This document shows, in pieces, positions 36,676 through 45,183 of a stretch of 64,000 bases of DNA. Source of the DNA: Neptuniibacter victor (lineage in GTDB: Bacteria; Pseudomonadota; Gammaproteobacteria; Pseudomonadales; Balneatricaceae); assembly GCA_027943745.1 (NCBI GenBank), contig AP025763.1:2542001-2606000 (forward strand), written 5' to 3'. The notes under the pieces were generated by a model, which searched no databases, had not been told where the DNA came from, and worked only from the letters and a program-made list of their open reading frames with translations. Made by a program: the position numbers and the translations under genes. Numbering within the stretch: position 1 is the first letter of the stretch; every line of letters begins with the position of its first letter.

Positions 36676-38229
36676 ATGACCACAAAATCAGTAGACGTAT
36701 TGCTAGTCGGCGCGGGAGCTATGAGCACTACCCTTGGTATTATGCTCAAGCAGCTAGACCCATCCCTAAAAATTTGCATGGCTGAGCGACTAGATCAAGT
36801 TGCAATGGAAAGCACCGATTGCATGAATAACGCGGGAACAGGACATGCCGCTTATTGTGAATTAAATTATACGCCAGAGATGGCTGATGGCAGCATCAAC
36901 TGCGACAAGGCTTATGCAATCAATGCATCCTTTGAAATGAGCTTGCAGTTTTGGTCTTACCTAGTGCAACAAAATGCACTACCTGAACCATCACAGTTTA
37001 TTAACCCTGTACCTCACCAAAGCTTCGTATGGGGCGATAAAAACGTCGAGTTTTTACGTAAAAGATACGAAGCGCTAAGCGCCCACCATCAATTCGATGT
37101 TATGGAATATAGCGAAGACCCGGAAGTACTTCGCGAGTGGATGCCGCTTGTCATGGAAGGCAGAAAAGATAATGAAAAAATAGCAGCAACACGCGTCCGT
37201 TATGGATCAGATGTTAACTTTGGCTCTCTTGCCCGTAACATGGTTAAATTTTTAGAAGCGCAGAACGATTTTGAGCTTTTACTGAACCACGATGTCAAAG
37301 AGTTTTACCAAAATAAAGATGACAGCTGGTCAGTCACACTGAAAAACAATCAAAATAATGAATTTGATGTCATCAACAGCCGTTTCGTATTTTTAGGTGC
37401 TGGCGGTGGTGCTCTACCCCTGTTACAAAAAACAGGCATTGCTGAAGGAGATGGCTATGGTGGCTTCCCTGTCAGCGGGCAATGGTTAGTCTGTAAAAAT
37501 CAAAGCATTGTTGAACAACATGAAGCCAAGGTCTACGGCGCTGCGCCAATCGGTGCTCCACCAATGTCTGTTCCGCACTTGGATACCCGAGTTATTGACG
37601 GCAAGAAAGCTTTGCTGTTTGGCCCATTTGCCGGATTTACTACCAAGTTCTTAAAGCAGGGCTCGGTGATGGATATGTTTGGCAGCTTAAAGATGAATAA
37701 CTTGAAGCCTATGCTATATGTAGGCGCCACCAGTATGGATCTAACTCGCTATTTGATCAGCGAAGTTATGCAAACACACGGTTCAAGAGTCATGTCCTTA
37801 AGTAACTTCCTTCCAGAAGCTAAAGAGGAAGATTGGGAAATATCCCATGCGGGTCAGCGCGTACAGATCATCAAAAAAGGTGAAAACGGTAAAGGCAAAC
37901 TGGAGTTTGGTACAGAGGTCATCACATCTGCTGATGGAACTTTAGCCGCTTTGCTCGGTGCATCCCCAGGCGCATCAACAGCGGTTAGCGCCATGCTAAA
38001 TATTGTTGAACGCTGCTTTGCGAAAGAGCTTGCATCTCCTGAATGGAAAGCAAAGTTAGAAGCGATGATTCCATCTTATGGTCATGACCTCACTCAAGAC
38101 GCATCACTTTTAAAGTCTATAAGACAGCAAACCCTTGATACTTTGGGGCTTGATCCTGCAAAAAAGCCTGAAACGCAGGTGAGAACAACTACTCACCTGC
38201 AAACAGACTTAACCGATAGTGCTGCATAA
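36676..38229 (+). CDS. mqo: Malate:quinone oxidoreductase
   Basis: FAD-dependent membrane-associated enzyme that oxidises malate to oxaloacetate and passes electrons to quinone, 517 residues. The FAD-binding fold begins VDVLLVGAGAMSTTLGIML; the family segments MNNAGTGHAAYCELNYTP and SVPHLDTRVIDGKKALLFGPFAGF are present, with GASPGASTAVSAML near the C-terminus. It would bypass NAD-malate dehydrogenase and feed the respiratory chain ending at the cbb3 oxidase encoded downstream in this window. A terminator follows. Confidence 0.96.
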   Translation: MTTKSVDVLLVGAGAMSTTLGIMLKQLDPSLKICMAERLDQVAMESTDCMNNAGTGHAAYCELNYTPEMADGSINCDKAYAINASFEMSLQFWSYLVQQNALPEPSQFINPVPHQSFVWGDKNVEFLRKRYEALSAHHQFDVMEYSEDPEVLREWMPLVMEGRKDNEKIAATRVRYGSDVNFGSLARNMVKFLEAQNDFELLLNHDVKEFYQNKDDSWSVTLKNNQNNEFDVINSRFVFLGAGGGALPLLQKTGIAEGDGYGGFPVSGQWLVCKNQSIVEQHEAKVYGAAPIGAPPMSVPHLDTRVIDGKKALLFGPFAGFTTKFLKQGSVMDMFGSLKMNNLKPMLYVGATSMDLTRYLISEVMQTHGSRVMSLSNFLPEAKEEDWEISHAGQRVQIIKKGENGKGKLEFGTEVITSADGTLAALLGASPGASTAVSAMLNIVERCFAKELASPEWKAKLEAMIPSYGHDLTQDASLLKSIRQQTLDTLGLDPAKKPETQVRTTTHLQTDLTDSAA

Positions 38230-38243
38230 GAGCTTATTACAGC

Positions 38244-38270
38244 AAAGGCCGATTTTTAAATCGGCCTTTT
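38244..38270 (+). terminator. Rho-independent terminator after mqo
   Basis: A 12-bp perfect stem AAAGGCCGATTT (38244-38255) / AAATCGGCCTTT (38258-38269), with TT between and TTTT at the end. Confidence 0.93.
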
Positions 38271-38325
38271 CTTTTACTTCCCCTCCAAAACATAATAACA
38301 ACAACGATCTTGATCGAGGCTAATT

Positions 38326-38559
38326 ATGCACTGCCGTGATAACTGCGGGGCTTGCTGTATCGCACCAAGTATTAGCAGCCTCAAAAAACCAGCGGGTGTT
38401 AGATGTGAATATCTAAACGAGCAATATCGCTGCACTATCTTTAATCAACCGAATAGACCTCAAGCCTGCTCAGGCTTCCAAGCCGAAGCATTGTTCTGTG
38501 GCAATAATCGAGTTGAGGCAATACAAATACTTACCCACTTAGAATCAGAAACCACTTAA
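38326..38559 (+). CDS. YkgJ-family cysteine-cluster protein
   Basis: 77-residue protein with the YkgJ cysteine pattern: CRDNCGACC at the N-terminus, VRCEYLNEQYRCTIF, then ACSGFQAEALFC. This is a small predicted zinc- or iron-sulfur-binding domain. GAGG lies just upstream of the ATG. No role is known. It sits alone between mqo and the MATE exporter. Confidence 0.88.
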   Translation: MHCRDNCGACCIAPSISSLKKPAGVRCEYLNEQYRCTIFNQPNRPQACSGFQAEALFCGNNRVEAIQILTHLESETT

Positions 38560-38680
38560 ACATCCGTATTTTGTATTGAATGTCGCTCAGTTAATATAAA
38601 CCTAGCTATTCCTAATACAGAAATGATTAAATAGCACCAAATTCATCTACCCAGCTTTTTCGCCCACCCAGGAGCACTTT

Positions 38681-40039
38681 CTGAAAGCGTCGTCCGAAAT
38701 AAAACTCATTCTTGCCCTAGGCTTCCCTATTGCCATTGCGCAAATAGCACAAACATCTATGGGTTTTGTTGATACGCTAATGGCGGGCAGGTACAACTCA
38801 ACGGATCTTGCTGCGGTATCACTGGGATCAAGCATCTGGTTACCCATATTTCTCGCCAGCCAAGGGATACTTATGGCAACCACTCCTATGGTTGCCCACT
38901 TAGTTGGGGCGGGAGAACAAACCAAAACACGAGAAACACTTCATCAAGGTTCAATCATCGTCGCCATACTCTGCGTACTCGCAATGTATATCCTCCATAA
39001 CTGCGAACCCATTTTGACGATGATGGATGTAGAGCCTCACTTAGCCGCCCTGACAGTTGACTATTTGGCGGCCATCTCTTGGGGCTTCCCCGCACTGCTT
39101 TTATATCAATTACTGCGAAGCTACATCGAAGGGTTTGGCAAAACTCAACCAGCAATGAAAATAGCGCTGCTTGGGCTTGCCTTTAACATTCCGCTTAACT
39201 ACATACTCATCTATGGAAAATTTGGTCTACCACAATTAGGCGGCGTAGGCTGTGGCTGGGCAACGGCAATCGTCATGTGGATTATGTTTTTTGCATCGAT
39301 CATCTATCTTCTTTGCTCGCCTACCTTCAAATCATTGTCCCCCTTTAAAAAGTGGCAACTGCCCGAGCTGAATGCTTTCAAGCAATATATAGCCTTAGGG
39401 CTCCCCATTGGAATTGCACTTTTAATTGAAGTTAGTATGTTTTCGGTCATCGCTCTTTTGCTTGCGGATCTTGGTGAAGTGATGATTGCCTCGCACCAGA
39501 TAACCATCAGCTTTACAGGCCTGGTTTTTATGCTTCCTCTCAGCATCTCACTGGCACTCACCATACGAATCGGTCATCGGTTAGGGAAAATGGATATTCA
39601 GGGCGCCAAACAAACCGCATTACTCGGACTGTTCATCACACTAACACTTGCACTGTTTAGCTCTACGTTGATGGCTTGGTTTGCGGGAGAAATTGCTGAA
39701 CTTTACACGCCAGATTTACGCATTATTTCGATCGCAACCAGCTTGATAATTATTGCCGCTATTTTCCAGTTTTCAGATGCTATCCAAATTACATGCGCAG
39801 GAGCGTTGAGAGGCTACAAGGACACACAAATCCCTCTTATTCTTGTCTTCATCGCTTATTGGATTGTGGGGTTACCCACGGGTTACATACTTGGTAAAAC
39901 AGATTTCATTACTGCCCCTATGGGCCCTAAAGGCTTTTGGATCGGGCTTTTAATTGGCCTCACTATAGGGGCTATACTGTTACTATCTCGCTTACTCTGG
40001 AAAACTAAGCAGCACCACAATGCAGCAACTATCACATAA
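38681..40039 (+). CDS. MATE-family multidrug/Na+ antiporter, predicted CTG start
   Basis: Inner-membrane MATE efflux protein of about 452 residues. The first helix, ILALGFPIAIAQIAQTSMGFVDTLMAGR, is in frame but starts upstream of the first in-frame ATG (38759), which would remove it. A stop lies at 38624 and no ATG, GTG or TTG occurs between. CTG at 38681 is the best start: AGGAG (38670-38674) is 6 bases upstream. The remaining twelve-helix pattern is present (FGKTQPAMKIALLGLAFNIPLNYI, ALRGYKDTQIPLI). It exports cationic compounds with Na+ or H+ in relatives. The 3' end overlaps the DUF3080 start by 20 bases. Confidence 0.88.
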   Translation: MKASSEIKLILALGFPIAIAQIAQTSMGFVDTLMAGRYNSTDLAAVSLGSSIWLPIFLASQGILMATTPMVAHLVGAGEQTKTRETLHQGSIIVAILCVLAMYILHNCEPILTMMDVEPHLAALTVDYLAAISWGFPALLLYQLLRSYIEGFGKTQPAMKIALLGLAFNIPLNYILIYGKFGLPQLGGVGCGWATAIVMWIMFFASIIYLLCSPTFKSLSPFKKWQLPELNAFKQYIALGLPIGIALLIEVSMFSVIALLLADLGEVMIASHQITISFTGLVFMLPLSISLALTIRIGHRLGKMDIQGAKQTALLGLFITLTLALFSSTLMAWFAGEIAELYTPDLRIISIATSLIIIAAIFQFSDAIQITCAGALRGYKDTQIPLILVFIAYWIVGLPTGYILGKTDFITAPMGPKGFWIGLLIGLTIGAILLLSRLLWKTKQHHNAATIT

Positions 40040-41108
40040 GCGCCTCATTATATGTTTATTTATTTTGCTATCGCCACTTACAGGCTGTGATAGAGCAACT
40101 CCCGAAGCTGTTTTAGAAAATTACCAATACCGAATAAGCAACGTATTAGACATCCCAAATACCCACAACTACAAACTTGAGACTAGGCCCTTATTCCCAC
40201 CTCGGCGCGATCGGATACTTCGCACAACCGAATTACGAGAAGGCTTACTCGATGTTCTTAAATTAAAGGATTGTCATTTAATACCCCTGATCGCCGAACG
40301 GAACAGTTCGTTAGGTAAAGTCTACGCCCCCTCCCAAAAAATGCGTTACGAACTTCAGTTTTACCACTTGCTGCGCCTATGTAGACTCTCGCTTGTTGAT
40401 AGCACTACAGATAAAGCATTTATTGAACGGCTCAAAGAGATACAACGAATAAAACACAAAAATTTACCTTCTGAACTATGGAATGGCGTTTTCACATCCA
40501 AAGAAATAGAGATGAATTTTGCCCGTGACAAAGCACCACTACCACTTCTTGACAATGGCAGTAGCGCAGCAACGTTTGAAGCCCTTCGCTCACTGATCGC
40601 TATTATTCGAACACCACTTGAGGAGCAGGCCTGGTCACCGCCAAAAGAGCTACCAAAGTTAGAGTCATTTTATGAAACGCTTAACAAAAATCAGTCAGGC
40701 CCTAAAATTCTAAGCGCACTTCAGCTTGTAACACTACACTTGAATATAGCCTCAACCACGCTTGAAGAGGGAATGGCCAAACATCCGCTTTGTTTCCAAC
40801 AAAAACCAACTAGAAATGCCAAAATCATGAAAAATATTTTTTATAAATATTACATTGGCGAAGTGCAGCCTTACTTAGCGGTGGTCCATAGAAATGCAAA
40901 TGAATGGTTAGATCTCAACAATCATCTAATTGATTCCTTTAGAGAATTTAATTTAATTGTGCCAAAACAACTCGAAACTTATCAGCGTATGGTATTGTCC
41001 AAATCAGAACAGCATAGTTTGTGGTCTAACTATATCCGCGCAAGAGATAAGCACACTAAAAGCTGGCAAAAACTACTAAAACAATGCGGTATGATGCCGA
41101 CAAAATAG
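40020..41108 (+). CDS. DUF3080-family lipoprotein
   Basis: 362-residue predicted lipoprotein. A signal sequence (LIICLFILLSPLTGC, lipobox LTGC at about residues 20-23) indicates a lipid-anchored envelope protein. The body is helical and basic (ENYQYRISNVLDIPN; PPRRDRILRTTELREGLLDVL) and matches DUF3080. No function is known. It overlaps the MATE exporter by 20 bases and is followed by lapG after 29 bases, so it may belong to an envelope or biofilm group. Confidence 0.85.
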   Translation: MQQLSHKRLIICLFILLSPLTGCDRATPEAVLENYQYRISNVLDIPNTHNYKLETRPLFPPRRDRILRTTELREGLLDVLKLKDCHLIPLIAERNSSLGKVYAPSQKMRYELQFYHLLRLCRLSLVDSTTDKAFIERLKEIQRIKHKNLPSELWNGVFTSKEIEMNFARDKAPLPLLDNGSSAATFEALRSLIAIIRTPLEEQAWSPPKELPKLESFYETLNKNQSGPKILSALQLVTLHLNIASTTLEEGMAKHPLCFQQKPTRNAKIMKNIFYKYYIGEVQPYLAVVHRNANEWLDLNNHLIDSFREFNLIVPKQLETYQRMVLSKSEQHSLWSNYIRARDKHTKSWQKLLKQCGMMPTK

Positions 41109-41137
41109 AATTAACCTGACAGGCTACGGAACAGACC

Positions 41138-41842
41138 TTGAAATCAGCTCATCCTACAGAAAAGCGCAACCATAACAGCCGATGCGGTTCATCGTTGCTG
41201 GCGTTTCTGTTTGCCATTTCAGGATTAATATTTATCCAAGTGGATGCCGAAAGCATTCGTCTCAGCAAAGCAGATATCGAAAAACTAGGCCAGCAATATG
41301 GTGAAAAAGCAAAACGCCGTTTAGAAACCTGGCAAAGCCTACTCTCTGAGCTAGCGAATGACAGTGAAGAGGATAAATTAGAAAGGGTTAATGATTTTTT
41401 TAACCAAGTCCGCTTTATAGACGATATAAAACACTGGAAAAAGAAAGATTATTGGGCAACCCCAGTTGAGTTTTTAATCACTAACGGTGGAGATTGCGAA
41501 GATTTTAGCATTGCCAAATATTATACGCTCAAAGAACTCGGCGTACCTGTAAAGAAGATGAACTTGGCCTATGTTAAAGCGCTAGAATATAACCAAGCTC
41601 ACATGGTATTGACCTACTATCCGAGTCCTCGCTCCACCCCTTTGATACTCGACAATATAAACGGCACAATTTTGCCCGCGTCTAAGCGTCCAGATTTACT
41701 ACACGTGTACAGCTTCAATGGTGATAAACTCTGGCTATCAAAAATGGGACGAAGAACAACGCTTGTTGGTACCTCAGATCGCGTAAAACCTTGGGTAAAA
41801 TTACAATCAAGAATTGAAAATAAGGACATTAACCTACGCTAG
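41138..41842 (+). CDS. lapG: LapG-type periplasmic cysteine protease
   Basis: Bacterial transglutaminase-like cysteine proteinase of about 234 residues. The start is TTG (41138); no other start suits the signal sequence (LLAFLFAISGLIFIQVDA). The catalytic triad is intact: Cys120 (GGDCEDFSIAKYY), His155 (HMVLTYY) and Asp172 (ILDN). LapG cleaves the N-terminal anchor of a large RTX adhesin (LapA) and releases cells from surfaces unless sequestered by LapD. lapD follows 24 bases later, which supports the name. No lapA-like gene is in the window. Confidence 0.93.
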   Translation: MKSAHPTEKRNHNSRCGSSLLAFLFAISGLIFIQVDAESIRLSKADIEKLGQQYGEKAKRRLETWQSLLSELANDSEEDKLERVNDFFNQVRFIDDIKHWKKKDYWATPVEFLITNGGDCEDFSIAKYYTLKELGVPVKKMNLAYVKALEYNQAHMVLTYYPSPRSTPLILDNINGTILPASKRPDLLHVYSFNGDKLWLSKMGRRTTLVGTSDRVKPWVKLQSRIENKDINLR

Positions 41843-41866
41843 GTTTAATGATTAGGAGTATGCATT

Positions 41867-43816
41867 ATGTCACTGGTTAACCAACTGATAGCAGCAATTT
41901 TTGCCGTTCTTATCGGCCTGGTTTCCGGCACCCTCTATATTATGTCGGAAAGCTCACGTTCGATATTACAGGATCAGCTGGAATCTCATGCACAAGACTC
42001 CGCAACCCATCTTGGTCTCTATTTAGGCCCCTTTATGGCTGAAGATGATAGCGCAACTGTAGAAACCGCCGTCAATGCAATCTTTGACAGTGGTTTCTAC
42101 CAACGCATTATTGTCACTAATGCGGAGCAAGGGATTTTATTCGAAAAAAGCACTCCACCAGAGATAAGCAGCGACATACCTCAATGGTTCCAAGAGATGG
42201 TTCAGATCACGCCCCCTTCCATGTACAGAGAGGTTACATACCAATGGCGACAGGTCGGTAAAATTTACGTACAAAGCAGCGCGGATTACGCCTACGAGAA
42301 ACTTTGGAAGGGAGCACAAGATAGTATTATTCTATTTGTATCACTATCCATCGTTTGCTTACTTGCTATCAGCACGCTCATTCGCTATTTATTAAGACCA
42401 TTAAATAAGGTTGAGGCGCAAGCGCTAGCCCTGTCCGAAAAACGCTATATTGAGCAAGAGAAACTACCAGGCACCCGAGAGCTTCGCCGCGTAGTTGAAG
42501 CGATGAATCGCATGGTTCGCCAAGTAAAAGGGATGTTTGAAGAGCAAGCACGTAATATTGAGGACCTCCGTCGTAACGCTTACCAAGATAGCCTAACGGG
42601 CCTATCAAACCAAAGAGCAACAGAAGCACAACTAGCAGAACGACTCGATTATCGTAAAGATTTTGGCAAAGGGACGTTATTCAATATCCATCTGATTAAT
42701 CTACAACAAATTAACCAACAGATCGGAATGGATAAAACGAACAACTTACTCAAACATATCGCATCACTTCTAGAAGAACTCTCTCGCCAAGCAGATCAAG
42801 GGGTTCTAGGAAGAATCACCGGCGCTGACTTTGTCTTACTCACCAATCATACAGACTCAGACCAACTCAAACTCAAGCTTGAGAAAGTTGATCAGGAGAG
42901 TCGAAAGTTACTTGGACAGCTAACCAACACAGAAATTTCGCAACCTATCATTGGTATAGGCAGCTGCGAATGCAGCGATGTTAGCAACAGTAGCCAACTG
43001 CTGTCAGAAGCGAGAATAGCTTCTGACGAGGCAAGTAAAGAACAGATACTATGGAAACAATACAACAACGAAAACAATAACACTGCACAGCCGCAGCAAT
43101 CCGATTGGAAGCAACATGTTGCGAATGCAATCAACCAGCGGAAAATATTCCTGCAAGTACAAAGTGTATTTAGCAAGCGCCCAAGCTCAATGCCTATTCA
43201 GGATGAAATTTTTGCTCGAATTCTAGATCGTGATAACAAACCTGCATCAGCCGGAGAATTCATTAATCTAGTTAAAGAACTCGGTCTAATGGCAGAAATG
43301 GACAGAGCGGTAATTGAGCTGGCACTACAGAAGGTGAATAAGGCTGCTTGCCCACTCACCATTAACTTAAGCCATGAGTCACTAAATAACAGCGATTTCT
43401 TGAGTTGGGTTGCCGCTCAATTCAAAGGGATTGATGTATCTGGAAAGGTAATATTTGAATTGGATGAGACCAGTGTCTTAAATAACATCGATCAAATCAC
43501 TCAATTCAGAAAGACCCTCAAAACACTTGGCATAGGCTTTGGTGTAGACCATTTTGGTGTGCACCCAAGCGGATTCTCATATCTTTACTCGGTGCAACCT
43601 GATTTTGTTAAGATCGATGGTTCATTGATACGTGAAATCGACCAAAACGCAGAAGATAGATTCTTTGTAAGCAGTCTAATCAGCGTTGCTCACAGCTTAG
43701 GAATCAAAGCATACGCAGAACACGTTGAACGAGAAACTCAACTACAGCTACTCAGTACACTCGAGGTTGATGGCAGCCAGGGTTACCTTCACGGTTCCCC
43801 TAAAGCACTTGATTAG
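41867..43816 (+). CDS. lapD: LapD-type c-di-GMP receptor (degenerate GGDEF/EAL)
   Basis: 649-residue inner-membrane receptor. Two helices (about 8-26 and 148-169) flank a periplasmic LapD/MoxY-type domain that would bind LapG. A HAMP segment follows. The diguanylate-cyclase motif is degenerate (RITGADF for GGDEF), and the EAL signature is lost (QDEIFARILD). Later EAL-domain elements remain (DHFGVHPSGFSYL, VKIDGSLIREI). So it likely senses c-di-GMP rather than making or breaking it. It lies 24 bases after lapG. Confidence 0.93.
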   Translation: MSLVNQLIAAIFAVLIGLVSGTLYIMSESSRSILQDQLESHAQDSATHLGLYLGPFMAEDDSATVETAVNAIFDSGFYQRIIVTNAEQGILFEKSTPPEISSDIPQWFQEMVQITPPSMYREVTYQWRQVGKIYVQSSADYAYEKLWKGAQDSIILFVSLSIVCLLAISTLIRYLLRPLNKVEAQALALSEKRYIEQEKLPGTRELRRVVEAMNRMVRQVKGMFEEQARNIEDLRRNAYQDSLTGLSNQRATEAQLAERLDYRKDFGKGTLFNIHLINLQQINQQIGMDKTNNLLKHIASLLEELSRQADQGVLGRITGADFVLLTNHTDSDQLKLKLEKVDQESRKLLGQLTNTEISQPIIGIGSCECSDVSNSSQLLSEARIASDEASKEQILWKQYNNENNNTAQPQQSDWKQHVANAINQRKIFLQVQSVFSKRPSSMPIQDEIFARILDRDNKPASAGEFINLVKELGLMAEMDRAVIELALQKVNKAACPLTINLSHESLNNSDFLSWVAAQFKGIDVSGKVIFELDETSVLNNIDQITQFRKTLKTLGIGFGVDHFGVHPSGFSYLYSVQPDFVKIDGSLIREIDQNAEDRFFVSSLISVAHSLGIKAYAEHVERETQLQLLSTLEVDGSQGYLHGSPKALD

Positions 43817-43852
43817 CACCGCTAACTTCCTGATTAAGCGGCCCCAAACAAA

Positions 43853-43878
43853 AAAACGACGGCAAATGCCGTCGTTTT
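43853..43878. terminator. Bidirectional terminator between lapD and the ProQ-like gene
   Basis: A 12-bp perfect stem AAAACGACGGCA (43853-43864) / TGCCGTCGTTTT (43867-43878) with a 2-base AA spacer, T-tailed on both strands. Separates convergent genes. Confidence 0.93.
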
Positions 43879-43904
43879 ATAATAATAAGTGCCGTTATAC
43901 TAAA

Positions 43905-44453
43905 CTACTTACGACCCACAAGCATTTCAAGCTTCTTGCTCATACGCTCTTCACGCTCTTGCTCTTGACGCTTCTCTTGACGCGCTTTATTAATCTCTTT
44001 TAGCTTCTGCTTAGCGTGCTCCGACTCTTCCTTAGTCACTTTGCCGCTCGCCTCACCGCTAATATCAATACGGTCTGCATCTTCACGTAGAGAGCGATAA
44101 TAGTTAAGAGAGCGAACATAGCTTGCTAATGCTCTCTTAATCTTGTTCTTTGCAACCTTCTCATCGGCAATCAAGTCTTCTTGAATACCAATTTTTAGAG
44201 GCCTAACGTTCTTACGATCAAAGGTTTTTGGATACGCTTCCATCAACTGCTGCAAGGCAGCCATATTAGCAGCACGGTTTTTGGATTTCGCCTTTGGCGC
44301 TTTGTTAACTACGTCATTCACCTGGTTAGCCTCGGACTGGAACACGTTACTTACACTCGTTTTCTGTTGCTGTTCAACAGATTCAAGCAATTGTTCCAGT
44401 TGATCAATTAATTGCTTGGTTTGAATAGAAATCTGATCAATATCATCAGCCAC
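43905..44453 (-). CDS. ProQ/FinO-family RNA-binding protein
   Basis: 182-residue basic protein. The central part (about 62-125) fits ProQ/FinO: LQQLMEAYPKTFDRK, RPLKIGIQEDLIADEKV and ALASYVRSLNYYRSLRE. A coiled, Gln-rich N-terminus (QTKQLIDQLEQLLESVEQQQ) and a long Lys/Glu/Arg-rich tail flank it. Such proteins bind sRNAs and mRNA 3' ends. It is followed 6 bases from tusA, on the same strand, so the two may be co-transcribed. Confidence 0.8.
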   Translation of the reverse strand: MADDIDQISIQTKQLIDQLEQLLESVEQQQKTSVSNVFQSEANQVNDVVNKAPKAKSKNRAANMAALQQLMEAYPKTFDRKNVRPLKIGIQEDLIADEKVAKNKIKRALASYVRSLNYYRSLREDADRIDISGEASGKVTKEESEHAKQKLKEINKARQEKRQEQEREERMSKKLEMLVGRK

Positions 44454-44459
44454 AATAAA

Positions 44460-44699
44460 TCATTCACCTTTACGGATATAATATCCAAAAAGCTCATCTT
44501 CTTCGTACTGCTCTACTAGCTCATGACCCAAAAAGGTACAAAACTTTGGAATGTCACGCTGCGTAGAAGGATCTGTTGCTAATATATGCAATATCTCCCC
44601 TGCTTGCATATCCCTCACTCGATTATGCAACATCATAACCGGCTCAGGGCAATATAAGCCTTGAGCATCAAGAATATGGTCCGCTTTGATATCAATCAT
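44460..44699 (-). CDS. tusA: Sulfurtransferase TusA
   Basis: 79-residue sulfur carrier for tRNA thiolation. It has the active-site Cys17 in [21 protein letters not shown], the signature CPxP, and the second conserved segment [24 protein letters not shown]. The start is taken at ATG 44699; an upstream in-frame start at 44735 would add residues not seen in the family. It precedes the ProQ-like gene on the same strand. Confidence 0.93.
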   Translation of the reverse strand: MIDIKADHILDAQGLYCPEPVMMLHNRVRDMQAGEILHILATDPSTQRDIPKFCTFLGHELVEQYEEDELFGYYIRKGE

Positions 44700-44848
44700 C
44701 TTTTGTCTCTTGCACAAAGGCGCGTATTGTCTCAAATTACCTATGACAGAAAAAGCGATTTAACAGTAAATCGTTAACTAAAGTCGCTTTTAATTTAGAA
44801 ATAAACCATTCTATAAAGCAAGGATGTCATTTCAGAGGGGAGATCGCT

Positions 44849-45130
44849 ATGATCCGAGTAATGATCGAACGCCACATTGCAGACGAATTAGCAATGCATT
44901 ATGACAAAGCAGCACGTGAAACCTTACAGCTTGCCATGCAGGCACACGGTTTTATTTCGGGAGAAGCGTTAAGAAATGCCCATGACCCCAATCATAGACT
45001 TGTGATAGCAACATACAGAACCTTACAAGACTGGCAGCGCTGGGCAGGGTCTTCCGAGCGACTTGAGATGATGAGCGCCATAAACCCAATGCTCGAAACA
45101 GAAGAAAAAGTAACCATTTTCGAACATTAA
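44849..45130 (+). CDS. ABM-domain protein (antibiotic biosynthesis monooxygenase fold)
   Basis: 93-residue small ferredoxin-like-fold protein: IRVMIERHIADELAMHYDKAARETLQLAMQAHGFISGEAL and LVIATYRTLQDWQRWAGSSERL fit the ABM family. These dimers often act as heme- or quinone-related monooxygenases, but many are uncharacterised. No catalytic set can be confirmed. AGAGGGGA sits just before the ATG. Convergent with rlmM, from which a hairpin separates it. Confidence 0.8.
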   Translation: MIRVMIERHIADELAMHYDKAARETLQLAMQAHGFISGEALRNAHDPNHRLVIATYRTLQDWQRWAGSSERLEMMSAINPMLETEEKVTIFEH

Positions 45131-45147
45131 GAACAGCTACAAATATA

Positions 45148-45183
45148 CTCCTGTGTATCTTTGAACTACAAGATACGCAGGAG
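45148..45183. other. Hairpin with rlmM stop codon in its loop
   Basis: A 14-bp stem (CTCCTGTGTATCTT, 45148-45161, with AAGATACGCAGGAG, 45170-45183; one G.U-type pair) and an 8-base loop that holds the rlmM stop codon (45166-45168). Weakly T-rich downstream on the minus strand (TATATTTGT); probably a terminator for convergent genes. Confidence 0.65.

Noticed and set aside
38647-38925. 92-codon minus-strand frame over the MATE start
   Set aside because: It is a shadow of the MATE coding region and would conflict with the strong MATE N-terminal match.
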